Shown here: positions 1 to 8,261 of the stretch, in pieces
Layout: every line of letters begins with the position of its first letter
Numbering within the stretch: position 1 is the stretch's first letter
Assembly: GCA_002748665.1 (NCBI GenBank)
Contig: PDTB01000022.1
Coordinates: 1 to 64,000 of the forward strand
DNA from: Dethiosulfovibrio peptidovorans
GTDB lineage: Bacteria > Synergistota > Synergistia > Synergistales > Dethiosulfovibrionaceae
DNA length: 64,000 nucleotides
Reading direction: 5' to 3'
Position numbers and translations under genes: made by a program
Notes under the pieces: model-generated
Seen by the model: only the letters and a program-made list of their open reading frames with translations
The model's database searches: none
Told to the model about the DNA's origin: nothing

Positions 1-711
1 GATCAGGTGGCCTTTTATGGAGAGGTCACGGGAGCTTCGGTTCATATCGTACACGTCAGTTCGGCTCTGGGAGCGAGTCGAATTGCCCTTGCCCGGGGCC
101 GGGGCGTTGACATCACCGGGGAGACCTGTCCTCAATATCTGGTTCTCACGGATGCGGTATATGAGGAAACGGAAGGCCATCTGTACTCGGCCAGTCCTGC
201 ACTTCGAAAGGATCGAGACAGGGCCGCTTTGTGGAAAGCCCTTCGAATCGGAGGGATCGACTTCGTCGCGACGGATCATTGCCCCTTCACCAGAGAGCAA
301 AAAACCTGGACGGGAGACTTCGCCGATCTCCCCTACGGTATTGCCGGAGTGGAGACCTCTTTGCCGCTGGTGTATTCTTTTGGGGTTGGGGCCGGTCTCC
401 TGCCGCTGGAAACCTTGCCCGTCGTTATGTCTCAGGCACCGGCTGATCGGTATGCTTTGCCGGGCAAGGGGCGAATCCTGCCGGGATACGACGCTGACCT
501 CGTTCTCTTCGACCCGCAGGCCCGGTGGAGCCTCTCGGCCTCGAAATTTCACATGAACGTGGATTTCTGTCCGTACGAGGGCATGGAGGTCAGGGGGCGA
601 GTTGTGAGCACTTTCTCTCGAGGAGAGGAGATTTACTGTGACGGTGAACTCTGCTGCGAACCGGGCAGGGGACGATACCTTTTCCGAGCGCCAAGGCCGA
701 AAGTCCGTTGA
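1..711 (+). CDS. D-hydantoinase / dihydropyrimidinase, 3' part
   Basis: The reading frame is open from the first base of the window, so the N-terminal half lies outside; about 236 codons are visible. Cyclic amidohydrolases of this family open hydantoin or dihydropyrimidine rings with a two-metal centre. Visible family marks are VHIVHVSS (a metal-ligand His region), GETCPQYL, and VATDHCPF with the late catalytic/metal Asp, followed by the usual C-terminal GRILPGYDADLVLFDP beta-sandwich return. The next gene, 48 bases on, is carbamate kinase. That suggests ring opening followed by energy recovery from a carbamoyl group, although the carbamoyl-transferring step is not in view. Hydantoinase, dihydropyrimidinase and allantoinase cannot be separated on this fragment. 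Confidence 0.9.
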   Translation, partial: DQVAFYGEVTGASVHIVHVSSALGASRIALARGRGVDITGETCPQYLVLTDAVYEETEGHLYSASPALRKDRDRAALWKALRIGGIDFVATDHCPFTREQKTWTGDFADLPYGIAGVETSLPLVYSFGVGAGLLPLETLPVVMSQAPADRYALPGKGRILPGYDADLVLFDPQARWSLSASKFHMNVDFCPYEGMEVRGRVVSTFSRGEEIYCDGELCCEPGRGRYLFRAPRPKVR

Positions 712-759
712 TGATCGACCTGGAGCATAAATACTAACTTACAGAACGGAGGACGAACC

Positions 760-1701
760 ATGAGCACGAGAGTCGTAGTGGCCCTGGGAGGGAACGCCAT
801 CCTTCAGAGAGGGCAAAAAGGGACGGAAGTGGATCAGAGAGAGAACGTCAGGAAGACGGTGCACCAGATTGTCAGGATGATTGAGGCGGGGTACGAGGTC
901 GTCCTGACGCACGGCAACGGTCCCCAGGTTGGAGCGATTCTCATCCAGAACGAAGCAGGGAGAGAGAAAGTCCCAGCCATGCCCATGGACGTCTGTGGTG
1001 CAGAAAGCCAGGGCTTCATCGGCTACATGTTTGTTCAGGAATTCAAGAAAGCCCTTTTGGAGAGGAAACTCGACAAAGAACCTCTGTGCCTGGTAACTCA
1101 GGTAGAGGTCTCGGCCGACGATCCTGCCTTTGTGAACCCCACGAAGCCGGTGGGCCCCTTTTACGACGAAGCCACAGCCAAGGCCCGTATCGAGTCCTCG
1201 GGAGAAAGCTGGATTGAGGACGCCGGGCGTGGATGGAGACGTGTGGTTCCTTCTCCCAAGCCCATCAACATCGTTGAGCGCCGTGCCGTGAAAGAGCTGG
1301 CGGACAACGGGTATGTGGTGGTGGCCTCCGGTGGCGGTGGTATCCCTGTGGTGAAGAGCGACAAGGGGGGGTACGACGGCGTTGAGGCGGTCATCGACAA
1401 GGACCTCGCCGGAGAGCTTCTCGCCCAGCAGGTGAACGCCGACCTGTTCATGATCCTGACCGACGTGCCCAAGGTGGCGCTTCGCTACGGAACTCCCGAT
1501 GAGGAGTGGCTGGGCAAAGTCACCATCGAGCAGATGAAGGGCTACCAGTCCGAGGGACACTTTAAAGCCGGTTCCATGGGACCCAAGGTCGCAGCGGCCA
1601 TGGCCTTTGTTGAAAACGGTGGTACTCGAGCTGTCATCGCCAGTCTGGACCAGGCCCTGGAAGCTCTCGAGGGCACGGAGGGAACTCAGATCGTCAAATA
1701 A
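760..1701 (+). CDS. arcC: Carbamate kinase
   Basis: A 313-residue protein of normal length for carbamate kinase, which transfers phosphate from carbamoyl phosphate to ADP and so yields ATP, CO2 and ammonia. Motifs in order: ALGGNAIL near residue 8, THGNGPQVG near 52, the GIPVV loop, [10 protein letters not shown] (nucleotide/substrate site), and [10 protein letters not shown] near the C-terminus. The ATG at 760 has a good ribosome site (ACGGAGGA, 747-753). It follows the hydantoinase gene closely and probably shares its transcript. A hairpin with a T-run follows. In amino-acid or purine/pyrimidine fermenters this enzyme is the ATP-forming last step; the upstream neighbour suggests that role here. 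Confidence 0.96.
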   Translation: MSTRVVVALGGNAILQRGQKGTEVDQRENVRKTVHQIVRMIEAGYEVVLTHGNGPQVGAILIQNEAGREKVPAMPMDVCGAESQGFIGYMFVQEFKKALLERKLDKEPLCLVTQVEVSADDPAFVNPTKPVGPFYDEATAKARIESSGESWIEDAGRGWRRVVPSPKPINIVERRAVKELADNGYVVVASGGGGIPVVKSDKGGYDGVEAVIDKDLAGELLAQQVNADLFMILTDVPKVALRYGTPDEEWLGKVTIEQMKGYQSEGHFKAGSMGPKVAAAMAFVENGGTRAVIASLDQALEALEGTEGTQIVK

Positions 1702-1732
1702 AGACGGTCTCACAATCTCAGCAGACGTTAGG

Positions 1733-1770
1733 AGACGGACACTCTTCTCACAAAGTTGTCCGTCTTTTTT
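1733..1770 (+). terminator. Rho-independent terminator after carbamate kinase
   Basis: A perfect 9-bp stem (AGACGGACA at 1733-1741 with TGTCCGTCT at 1757-1765) runs directly into six T residues. It separates the carbamate kinase transcript from the exported-protein operon. Confidence 0.85.
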
Positions 1771-1847
1771 GTGTTGCTCTGAGAGATCCTCAAGCCTTCG
1801 TATCACTTGGGCATCAGATTTGTTTCTGGAGGAAGGGCTGGAAGGGC

Positions 1848-1877
1848 TTGTTCAGAAGCTCCTTTATCGTTTATTCT
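1848..1877 (+). promoter_or_regulatory. Possible promoter of the CsgG-like operon
   Basis: TTGTTC (1848-1853) and TATTCT (1872-1877) are separated by 18 bases, about 90 bases ahead of the first gene. Both boxes are imperfect; the position just after a terminator is the main support. Confidence 0.3.
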
Positions 1878-1969
1878 AAGAGAAAAGATTGGAGTTTGTT
1901 CCCAGCTGCTAAGGTGTGTCATTCGACAAATAAGTCATCGCAATGTTTAGCGACAAGAAGGAGGAGACG

Positions 1970-2494
1970 ATGAAAAACTTGAAGCGTTGGGGAAGTGCGT
2001 TCGTTTTCGTTTGGGGTTTGCTTCTCTGTTTGGGGTATGGCCTCTCGGAGGCTGCGTTGCCCAAGGGATCTATCGCGGTACTTGTCAAGAGTGCATCACG
2101 ACAGGAAGCGGCGCAGGTGGCGTCGATTTTTACGCAGAAACTGATTGCCAAGGGGTATAAGGTCGTGGATCCGAAAAAGCTTCAGGCTATCAGAAAAAGC
2201 AAGGCCGCAGCTCTGGCGTTGGAGGGTAACGTCGATGCGATCATGAAACTGGGGCGACGGTACGGGTTCAGCACCATGATCACCGCTAACGTCCAGGCGG
2301 GGCAGCCTGTGAAGAATGAATTTAAACTGTACACGGGAACGTCGTCGATTGCGGTGATGGTGACGGCTTCGAATGGATCGCAGGTCTATGCCGATACCAC
2401 GGCGGGAAAGCAGGTGGGGTACACTCCGTCGGAGGCACAGCAAAAATCTTTGGAGGCAGCAGCAGAGTTGGCGGTCAACAGGATGACGGAATAG
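1970..2494 (+). CDS. Exported protein, first gene of CsgG-like operon
   Basis: A 174-residue protein. The ATG at 1970 is chosen over an in-frame ATG at 1943 because AAGGAGGAGA lies just before it and it gives a clean signal peptide (MKNLKRWG, a hydrophobic core, then SEAALPKG). The mature part begins IAVLVKSASRQEAAQVAS and has an alpha/beta pattern like small periplasmic proteins that accompany CsgG-type lipoproteins: VASIFTQKLIAKGYKVVD resembles the early CsgG-fold helix and strand. I do not recognise a named family. It is followed 36 bases later by two CsgG-like genes in the same direction, so a shared role at the outer membrane or periplasm is likely. Confidence 0.7.
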   Translation: MKNLKRWGSAFVFVWGLLLCLGYGLSEAALPKGSIAVLVKSASRQEAAQVASIFTQKLIAKGYKVVDPKKLQAIRKSKAAALALEGNVDAIMKLGRRYGFSTMITANVQAGQPVKNEFKLYTGTSSIAVMVTASNGSQVYADTTAGKQVGYTPSEAQQKSLEAAAELAVNRMTE

Positions 2495-2530
2495 GACAAC
2501 TGGAGGAATTGTGTGTAAGGAGGTGTGATG

Positions 2531-3136
2531 ATGAGGCGAATTTTCGGTGTCTTGTGTTGGACTCTGGCGCTGGGAGTGCTGCTTTCGGCTGTTGCCCTGG
2601 CACAGCCGCGTTTGGCGGTTCGAGAGTTTGAAAACAAGACGGAGGGGAACGTTCCTGCGTCCGCTATTACAGAGATGATGACAACGGAACTTTATGATGC
2701 GGGGATCTTTACTCTGGTGGAGCGAGAAAAGCTGGGATACGTTGCCGACGAGGTTCGACTGGCACAGTCGGGACTTATGGATGAATCCACGGCACCTCAG
2801 TTGGGTAAGATTAAAGGGGCTCAGTATTCGATGACAGGGGCTGTCACACAGTATTACTATAAGGCGGCGGGAGCTGTCGTGCCTATTCCCAGCGTAGGTG
2901 GGGTTGGCGGAGCTTCGAACACAGCCTATGTGACTTTGGATATTCGCATTATTGATAATCAAACAGGTGAGGTCATCTACGCCGCAGCAGAGCAGGGAGC
3001 TTCGAACCAAACCGTAGGGGGGCTCATAACCCGATACGGAGGTTTTGGAGCTGGCAAGATCAACGGTATTCTGGCCGCTGCGACACGTAAAGCCGTGTTG
3101 AAGCACGTACAGCGTATGAGCGAAAAATCCTTCTAG
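2531..3136 (+). CDS. CsgG-family exported protein (short form)
   Basis: About 201 residues, with a signal peptide (MRRIFGVLCWTLALGVLL ... ALA|QPR). Three start codons lie in a row at 2525, 2528 and 2531; AAGGAGG at 2517-2523 favours the last by spacing. The body matches the CsgG domain: LAVREFENKTEGNVP, then SAITEMMTTELYDAGIFTLVERE, and AQYSMTGAVTQY near the middle. CsgG in curliated bacteria is the outer-membrane secretion channel, normally a lipoprotein. Here no Cys follows the signal peptide, so lipid anchoring is not expected. It lies between a small exported protein and a longer CsgG-like protein. No curli subunit gene is present, so curli export should not be assumed. Confidence 0.8.
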   Translation: MRRIFGVLCWTLALGVLLSAVALAQPRLAVREFENKTEGNVPASAITEMMTTELYDAGIFTLVEREKLGYVADEVRLAQSGLMDESTAPQLGKIKGAQYSMTGAVTQYYYKAAGAVVPIPSVGGVGGASNTAYVTLDIRIIDNQTGEVIYAAAEQGASNQTVGGLITRYGGFGAGKINGILAAATRKAVLKHVQRMSEKSF

Positions 3137-3172
3137 TTCGAGAAAATATGCAGGAAAGTGAGGGGCTTTTTG

Positions 3173-4603
3173 ATGAAGAAAATGGCGATGCGGTCTTTGT
3201 GCTTGGCGTTGGTGATCTCCGCTTTTATGGTGTTTCCTCTGTGGGGACAGGAGAAAGTCCGCCTTGGTGTGTACCAGTTCGAGAGCAAGGTCGCGGGGGT
3301 ATCGCAAAAGCAGGCCAATGCAGTCATGGACATGATGACCCGGGCCCTTGCCAATTCAAAATCTATCTCGCTCATTGAACGAGCGGAATTGGACAAGGTT
3401 GGTGCGGAGATCAGATTGGGGATGTCTGGCTTAGTGGATGCCGGTACGGCTGCTGAGGTAGGGCGTATTGCAGGGCTCCAGTATATTCTTCTGGGTGCTG
3501 TCACGGAGTTGAGTAAGAAGGCGTCGGGGGGAGCGATTCCCATTTTTGGAGGAATCGGTGTCGCAAGCGGTTCAGAGGAAATGCAGGCGACCATCGATCT
3601 GCGTGTCGTTGATACCTCAACTGCCGAGGTGACGTTGGCGCTCTCCGAGACGGGCTACTCCAGCAACGAAGCCTCCGGCGTTATGATTGCCGGTGCTGTT
3701 GTTGCTGAGGGCACGTTCGACGGCCTCGAAAGCCGTGCTATTGCCGATGCGGTCTCTCGTCTGGCCGCACAAGTCCGTAACTCTCTGGGCGGTGAGAGCT
3801 CCCACATTTTGGCTGTCCAGGGTAAGGAGGCCACGATAGACATCGGTTCCAGTATGGGGGCGAAAGAAGGAGCTCTGTATCTTGTGTATGCTGACGGCGA
3901 AACGATCCTTGGCATAAACAACGAGGTAATCGGTCGAAAGAAAGTAGCCCTCGGGGTTCTCAAGGTTCGAGATACTGCCGCTAACTACAGCACCTGTATC
4001 TTCGTCAAGGGGAGCAAGTCTGAGTTGGTGCGTCGAGGAGACAAAATCGAGCCTATCAGCCCCAAGAAACTCAAAAAGATCAAGTACGCCTCCTCACGAC
4101 CTGCTAAATCAAGCGACACGTTTGAGCAGATCTTTGGCTCGAAGGATGGTGCAGGGAAACAGAAGACGACACCGAACTCCGTTGCTTCGACTCCTGCAAA
4201 ATCAGAGTCGAAAAAGGCCTCCGAGGTCAGACCAGTTCCAGCCACCAAAAAACCGGCGCCATCTTCAAAAAAGATCGCTGGCTTTGACCCCAACAACTCG
4301 ACGGACTCAAAGGTCATCCAAACGTACCCTCTTTCTGCAGGAGACAAAAACATGCTGGGTATCATGCATCGTAATGCGTACAATAAATTCAAGCGAGGAC
4401 GTTACAAGGACGCCTACAAGGGGTTCGCAAAGGCCGTAGATTCCTATGCCTCTGTGAATTATCTCTCGGCCTATTGGGCTGGAGTGAGCGCATATAAGCT
4501 CAGGGAAAAAGAAAAGGCACTTGAATGGATTGACAAAGCTCTCTCGATTAATCCAGACTACGTTCCTGCTCAGGAATACAAGGCGAAGAAACTTAAAAAA
4601 TAG
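3173..4603 (+). CDS. CsgG-family protein with C-terminal TPR
   Basis: About 476 residues. The ATG at 3173, preceded by AGGGG at 3161-3165, gives MKKMAMRSLCLALV, a signal peptide ending near PLWGQEK. Residues about 25-200 form a CsgG-like domain (VRLGVYQFESKVAGVS, SISLIERAELDKVGAEIRLG, LQYILLGAVTEL). A middle segment of about 100 residues (HILAVQGKEATIDIGSSMGA ... RRGDKIEPI) resembles a small beta domain. A low-complexity Ser/Lys/Pro linker follows, and the last 80 residues hold one or two TPR-like helices pairs (AYNKFKRGRYKDAYKGFAKA; EKALEWIDKALSINPDYVPA). It is the last gene of the three-gene operon and is followed by a strong terminator. Function is inferred only as envelope assembly or transport. 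Confidence 0.8.
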   Translation: MKKMAMRSLCLALVISAFMVFPLWGQEKVRLGVYQFESKVAGVSQKQANAVMDMMTRALANSKSISLIERAELDKVGAEIRLGMSGLVDAGTAAEVGRIAGLQYILLGAVTELSKKASGGAIPIFGGIGVASGSEEMQATIDLRVVDTSTAEVTLALSETGYSSNEASGVMIAGAVVAEGTFDGLESRAIADAVSRLAAQVRNSLGGESSHILAVQGKEATIDIGSSMGAKEGALYLVYADGETILGINNEVIGRKKVALGVLKVRDTAANYSTCIFVKGSKSELVRRGDKIEPISPKKLKKIKYASSRPAKSSDTFEQIFGSKDGAGKQKTTPNSVASTPAKSESKKASEVRPVPATKKPAPSSKKIAGFDPNNSTDSKVIQTYPLSAGDKNMLGIMHRNAYNKFKRGRYKDAYKGFAKAVDSYASVNYLSAYWAGVSAYKLREKEKALEWIDKALSINPDYVPAQEYKAKKLKK

Positions 4604-4617
4604 GAGGTTATGTACAA

Positions 4618-4656
4618 AACAGGCCCGGCTGGTTTCTTATGCCGGGCCTGTTTTTT
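4618..4656. terminator. Bidirectional terminator
   Basis: A perfect 12-bp stem (4618-4629 with 4641-4652; core AGGCCCGGC/GCCGGGCCT) and 11-base loop is flanked by A residues on one side and a T-run on the other. It sits between the convergent CsgG-like and DUF4857 genes and can serve both. Confidence 0.85.
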
Positions 4657-5935
4657 ACCTGTCTGGGTCCGCTACTGCGATGGCGACCAGGCCGTATATA
4701 CCAAAACAGGCCACGATGACCAGCTCGGCCACAGTTGGACGCCGCCCACGGCCCATTGCTCGAATGCCGATTAATACGACGAGACAGAGCAACAGGACTG
4801 CGATGGCCCAAGCGCTTCCGAGCTCAACGGAGATCTCCATGCTTCCCGAGCGTCGGTGGCCTATCTTTATCGAGAAGGGAAACAGGGCTTTGTATATCCG
4901 TTTTTCCGTGGTGACGGCACCTCGGGACATGAGGTGGCTGTATCGGGAGATGACGTGGTAGTCTCTGTTCATGACGACAGCGTGGATTGTTGTCTCATCG
5001 GACCAGATGGCCGTGACGTAGAGAGGATCGGTGATGAGCTTGAAATCCATGCTGTCCGGGTCGTAGCCATCTACAGGGAGGGGGATTACCCGGTAGTTAT
5101 CGTAGGTGAGCAGACCGATACGACCGTCTCCGGCAAGGATCAGGCCATAATAGGCCTTTCGGGTGTTCTCCGAAACGGAGATGAACCGGGTCTTCAGTCT
5201 GGGATCAATTGGTGTCCGGATCACCACGGGGCGGCCTTTCTGCCGTTGTACGTGATACACAACCCAGTCATGGTCCACCATGAAAGCTCCTTCGTCAAAA
5301 GGTTTGAGCACCGAGACGCGGGTGTTCACCGACCGAGCAGGAAAGACGAACCCCTTGTCCTTCAACGCTTCGGTAAAGGCCGCCGTCAGGTCGGGATCCA
5401 GCTGATTGGTATCTGCGTTGATAAATTCCATGGCGTCGTCGGTCATCCGATAGAGATCGTCGGGAAAGACAAGTCTGGCCTGGCCTCTCTTGCTCTCCAG
5501 GAGAGGCCACAGAGGTGTTCTGGACATGTGTTCAGGCAAAATTTCCGGGGTAAGTGACAGGACCTGGCGCTCAGCTTTGATGGCCCGTCGATCAAAAGAT
5601 CGACCGTCGATTTCCATGGGGAGCAAGCCCCATATCTCCATGTTCTTAGAGTAAATAAAGGGCAGAAGTTTCTCGAATTCGTGCCGACTGTAATACGTTC
5701 CGTCCTCATCCCGATAGGCGATCTCCGAATGATGGTCCTCGGCCTTGGAATGGACTTCTTGGGGTACGGGGCCGACGATTTGCTCCCTATAAATGAAGCG
5801 CTTTATAATGGGGCTGAAGAGTAAATGTGTCTTCCCTATGGATCGAGAAAAAAGCTTCTCGTAGGCTGAGGGGAGATAGACCGCTAAAATGAGCACGGTC
5901 AGTAGTACGAGGGCTACAGTGGCTAAGCGCCTCAT
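4655..5935 (-). CDS. DUF4857-type membrane protein, ABC partner
   Basis: A 426-residue protein with one N-terminal membrane segment (about residues 6-22), a long extracytoplasmic region, and two membrane segments near the C-terminus (about 370-425). The start ATG at 5935 overlaps the stop of the permease gene by 4 bases, so the two are translationally coupled. The fold-level features (KLLPFIYSKNMEIWGLLP, YGLILAGDGRIGLLTYDNYR, DPLYVTAIWSDETTIHAVV) fit the DUF4857 family, which is found next to two-gene ABC transporters in Bacteroidota and Synergistota. Its role is unknown; the beta-rich middle could be a substrate-sensing or folding domain. Family assignment is from memory of the pattern. Confidence 0.6.
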   Translation of the reverse strand: MRRLATVALVLLTVLILAVYLPSAYEKLFSRSIGKTHLLFSPIIKRFIYREQIVGPVPQEVHSKAEDHHSEIAYRDEDGTYYSRHEFEKLLPFIYSKNMEIWGLLPMEIDGRSFDRRAIKAERQVLSLTPEILPEHMSRTPLWPLLESKRGQARLVFPDDLYRMTDDAMEFINADTNQLDPDLTAAFTEALKDKGFVFPARSVNTRVSVLKPFDEGAFMVDHDWVVYHVQRQKGRPVVIRTPIDPRLKTRFISVSENTRKAYYGLILAGDGRIGLLTYDNYRVIPLPVDGYDPDSMDFKLITDPLYVTAIWSDETTIHAVVMNRDYHVISRYSHLMSRGAVTTEKRIYKALFPFSIKIGHRRSGSMEISVELGSAWAIAVLLLCLVVLIGIRAMGRGRRPTVAELVIVACFGIYGLVAIAVADPDR

Positions 5936-6606
5936 GAGGACACCCTCCTGAAACGAAATCGATAGGCCGGAAGCAACACGCCAGGGATCATGAGTGCTAA
6001 GGGCAGCAGGAGAGGAAGAAGGATGGATCCATATCCTGCCGGTGGAACGTGACGAAGATAGAGCCCCGCCACTCCGATCGCCACGGCACCGTGAAGGATC
6101 TTCATGGCATATCGGGGTTCCAGGAGCCCTAAGGTCACCCCCAGATAGGCACTCAGTCCAGCCATAGTCCAAGGCAGAACCGTCAGCCAGGCGGTCGTCA
6201 CGGCTTCTCGCGGAAAGTATTTGGCGGTGAGAAGACCCAGAAGCCCCATATCCATGGCCATTATCAAAGCAGCGGAACCCATGCCTATCAGCACATGTGT
6301 CATGACCGTGACGTGAGTGGGTACGGGCAGGTGGAGGGAGAGACGAAATCGCTCGTCCTTCATCTCCGGGAGAAACTGTACGAGACCCAGCAAGGTTCCA
6401 GTGAGTACCAAGGTGTATTTCAGTGGTTTGTAGTAGAGGTAGCCTAAGTGGAGGGTTCGGTACCAGACCGTCTCGGGGTGGTCCATGACGAACAAATGAT
6501 GGGTGTCCATCGCTATCACGGCCATAATGGCGCCGTTGACCCCGAGAAGGGTCAGCCAGAGCCATCGAATTTTTATGGATTCCTTATATAAAATAGGACG
6601 AATCAT
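5932..6606 (-). CDS. ABC transporter permease subunit
   Basis: A 224-residue integral membrane protein with about six hydrophobic segments (for example WLWLTLLGVNGAIMAVIAM, YTLVLTGTLLGLVQFL, VLIGMGSAALIMAMDMGLLG). FLPEMKDERFRLSLHLPVP between segments two and three is the cytoplasmic coupling stretch typical of ABC-2-like permeases. It starts one base after the stop of the ATPase gene and overlaps the DUF4857 gene by 4 bases, so the three form one transcript. Substrate unknown. Confidence 0.8.
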   Translation of the reverse strand: MIRPILYKESIKIRWLWLTLLGVNGAIMAVIAMDTHHLFVMDHPETVWYRTLHLGYLYYKPLKYTLVLTGTLLGLVQFLPEMKDERFRLSLHLPVPTHVTVMTHVLIGMGSAALIMAMDMGLLGLLTAKYFPREAVTTAWLTVLPWTMAGLSAYLGVTLGLLEPRYAMKILHGAVAIGVAGLYLRHVPPAGYGSILLPLLLPLALMIPGVLLPAYRFRFRRVSS

Positions 6607-6607
6607 C

Positions 6608-7507
6608 TCAATACCTCCCGGTGTACCCGATAAAGGCGTCCTCCAGGGTCATGGCCTGGGGGGCGAGTCCTTCGGGGTCAAGGCCCTGGTCCAGAAGAGC
6701 TTGGACCACTTCAGGTTCTTCGTCGAAGCTGAATAACTCCCAATGATCTTGATGGGTCTCCACGTTTTTGATAGGCCCCTGGGATCGTGGCTCGAGTCCC
6801 CCAGGGCGTCGAGGCAGGTAAAAACGTCGAAATGTTGTCATAAACGAATCCAGGGAGGTTCGAAGAGTTTGACCACCTCGCTCCAGGAAGATCACCTCGT
6901 CCACAAAACCTTTCATGTCCTGGATCACATGAGAGGTGAGAAAGACCGTTCGTTTGCCCTCCTTGAGATACTCAGCCATATAATCAAGAAAAAGCCGTCG
7001 GTATCCAGCATCCAACCCCATGGAGTAATCGTCCAGAATTAACAGCTCGGGCTGTTGGGCCATGATAAGCCCTAAAACGACCTGCGAACGTTGACCGCAG
7101 GACATGTTGCTGATTTTGTGTGTATAGGGTAGTCCCAAGCGATCCACGAGATTATAGTACGCATCTCGATTCCACAGGGGATAGTGAGGAGCGTACATGG
7201 CTTCAATCTGGGCAATTGTCATGAACTCATAGGTCAGGTGTCCCTCAAAAAGAAGGCCAATTCGCGCTCTGGTGTCTGGTCGGAGATCATGAGAATCCTG
7301 GCCGAAAACGGTACAACGACCCGATGAGGGGCGCAGAAAGCCCATGACGATCTTGATCAACGTTGTCTTGCCCACGCCATTTTTCCCCAGGAGACCGTAT
7401 ACTTTTCCTGGAGGAATTGACATGTTCAGTCCCTCGTAAATGGTTCGGTTTCCGTATCGGTGACTCAGGTTCTCGATGTATATAATGTCACTCATAACCC
7501 TGTTCAC
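6608..7507 (-). CDS. ABC transporter ATP-binding protein
   Basis: A 299-residue ATPase. The Walker A motif is GKNGVGKTT; the signature reads MSCGQRS instead of LSGGQ; Walker B is LLILDDYSMGLD, with Asp where the catalytic Glu normally stands; the H-loop is FLTSHV. The altered signature and the E-to-D change may mean slow hydrolysis. After about residue 215 a divergent C-terminal domain follows (PRRPGGLEPRSQGPIKNVET). The GTG at 7507 has AGAGGG seven bases upstream; an inner ATG at 7495 is the alternative. First gene of the operon with the permease and DUF4857 protein, behind an inverted-repeat operator at 7603-7627. Confidence 0.88.
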   Translation of the reverse strand: MNRVMSDIIYIENLSHRYGNRTIYEGLNMSIPPGKVYGLLGKNGVGKTTLIKIVMGFLRPSSGRCTVFGQDSHDLRPDTRARIGLLFEGHLTYEFMTIAQIEAMYAPHYPLWNRDAYYNLVDRLGLPYTHKISNMSCGQRSQVVLGLIMAQQPELLILDDYSMGLDAGYRRLFLDYMAEYLKEGKRTVFLTSHVIQDMKGFVDEVIFLERGGQTLRTSLDSFMTTFRRFYLPRRPGGLEPRSQGPIKNVETHQDHWELFSFDEEPEVVQALLDQGLDPEGLAPQAMTLEDAFIGYTGRY

Positions 7508-7602
7508 GGAAAATCCCTCTTTTCCTTCTGTTTTTCACTTTTTACGGTCATAGTAGCACGATACGCCATTTTTTTCCAGAAAAAAAAGCTTTTGTGTTAC
7601 AC

Positions 7603-7627
7603 AATACGATACTGGTGGTATCGTATT
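7603..7627. promoter_or_regulatory. Inverted-repeat operator upstream of ABC operon
   Basis: AATACGATAC and GTATCGTATT are perfect 10-bp arms around a 5-base spacer. Further half-sites (CGTATCG at 7628-7634, CGATACG at 7558-7564) and an overlapping palindrome TTGTGTTACACAA (7592-7604) surround it. Such clusters are typical of GntR/YtrA-type repressor sites ahead of ABC operons. No regulator gene lies next to it. Confidence 0.6.
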
Positions 7628-7674
7628 CGTATCGCAGTTGGTTTTGTCTTGTGATCTTCTTTGGAGCATGCAGG

Positions 7675-7992
7675 TCAAAAATACGTTGGGGCGAGACAGG
7701 GCTCTGGCGGAACGAACTGAGACTGGGAGACTCGGATGTGGGGTTTTAGAGATGCCCTTGAATAAAAACACCTGTCTCCTGTCCCCTGCTTGGTATATTT
7801 GCCCCTGTTGCCGTGAATGAGGGCCATTTCGCCGTGAGCTTTGTACTCCTTCCTGAGCCTGATAATCTGCCTCCGACAGAGGCTCAGGGACTCCGCTGCC
7901 TTCTGCTTGGTCATCTTCCCGTTGACCAGCAGCTCCATGACCTTGATCCGCTTGATTTCCTTGTACGACACTGTCACTCGCTTCTGTTTCAT
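7675..7992 (-). pseudogene. Truncated transposase, helix-turn-helix part
   Basis: From ATG at 7992 the first 65 or so residues (KEIKRIKVMELLVNGKMTKQ, AAESLSLCRRQIIRLRKEY, HGEMALIHGNRGK) match the N-terminal helix-turn-helix of ISNCY-type transposases. The frame then continues for about 40 unrelated residues to a stop, and no catalytic domain is present. It is therefore an insertion-sequence remnant. Terminal inverted repeats could not be identified. It lies directly upstream of the tRNA-Asp gene, a common landing area for mobile DNA. Confidence 0.7.
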
Positions 7993-8041
7993 ACCTGGGG
8001 GGGAGAGTTTCACTGAGCAATGACAGGCAACGACACCCCCC

Positions 8042-8070
8042 TTTACAATTGGTTCAAGCTTTGTTATACT
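8042..8070 (+). promoter_or_regulatory. Promoter of tRNA-Asp/tRNA-Gly
   Basis: TTTACA (8042-8047), a 17-base spacer and TATACT (8065-8070) end 21 bases before the tRNA-Asp gene. Confidence 0.7.
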
Positions 8071-8091
8071 AACCGCCGCAACGTAAAGAGC

Positions 8092-8168
8092 GGGGTCGTA
8101 GCTCAGCTGGTTAGAGTGCCGGCCTGTCACGCCGGAGGTCGCGAGTTCAAGTCTCGTCGGCCCCGCCA
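8092..8168 (+). tRNA. tRNA-Asp (GTC)
   Basis: A 77-base cloverleaf with acceptor GGGGTCG/CGGCCCC, D-arm GCTCAGCTGGTTAGAGT, anticodon loop CTGTCAC with GTC, T-arm GCGAGTTCAAGTCTCGT, discriminator G and encoded CCA. Confidence 0.97.
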
Positions 8169-8180
8169 TTCACGTTCGGT

Positions 8181-8255
8181 GCGGAAGTAGCTCAGGGGTA
8201 GAGCACAACCTTGCCAAGGTTGGGGTCGCGGGTTCAAATCCCGTCTTCCGCTCCA
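8181..8255 (+). tRNA. tRNA-Gly (GCC)
   Basis: A 75-base cloverleaf with acceptor GCGGAAG/CTTCCGC, anticodon loop TTGCCAA with GCC, T-arm GCGGGTTCAAATCCCGT, and encoded CCA. It is 12 bases after tRNA-Asp and probably on the same transcript. Confidence 0.97.
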
Positions 8256-8261
8256 TATGAC

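Noticed and set aside
2531-4603. Curli secretion genes
   Set aside because: CsgA, CsgB, CsgE and CsgF are absent and the CsgG-like proteins lack the lipidation Cys.
7993-8169. N-terminal extension of the transposase frame into the tRNA-Asp gene
   Set aside because: The added residues are simply the antisense reading of tRNA-Asp, a well-known source of false protein calls.
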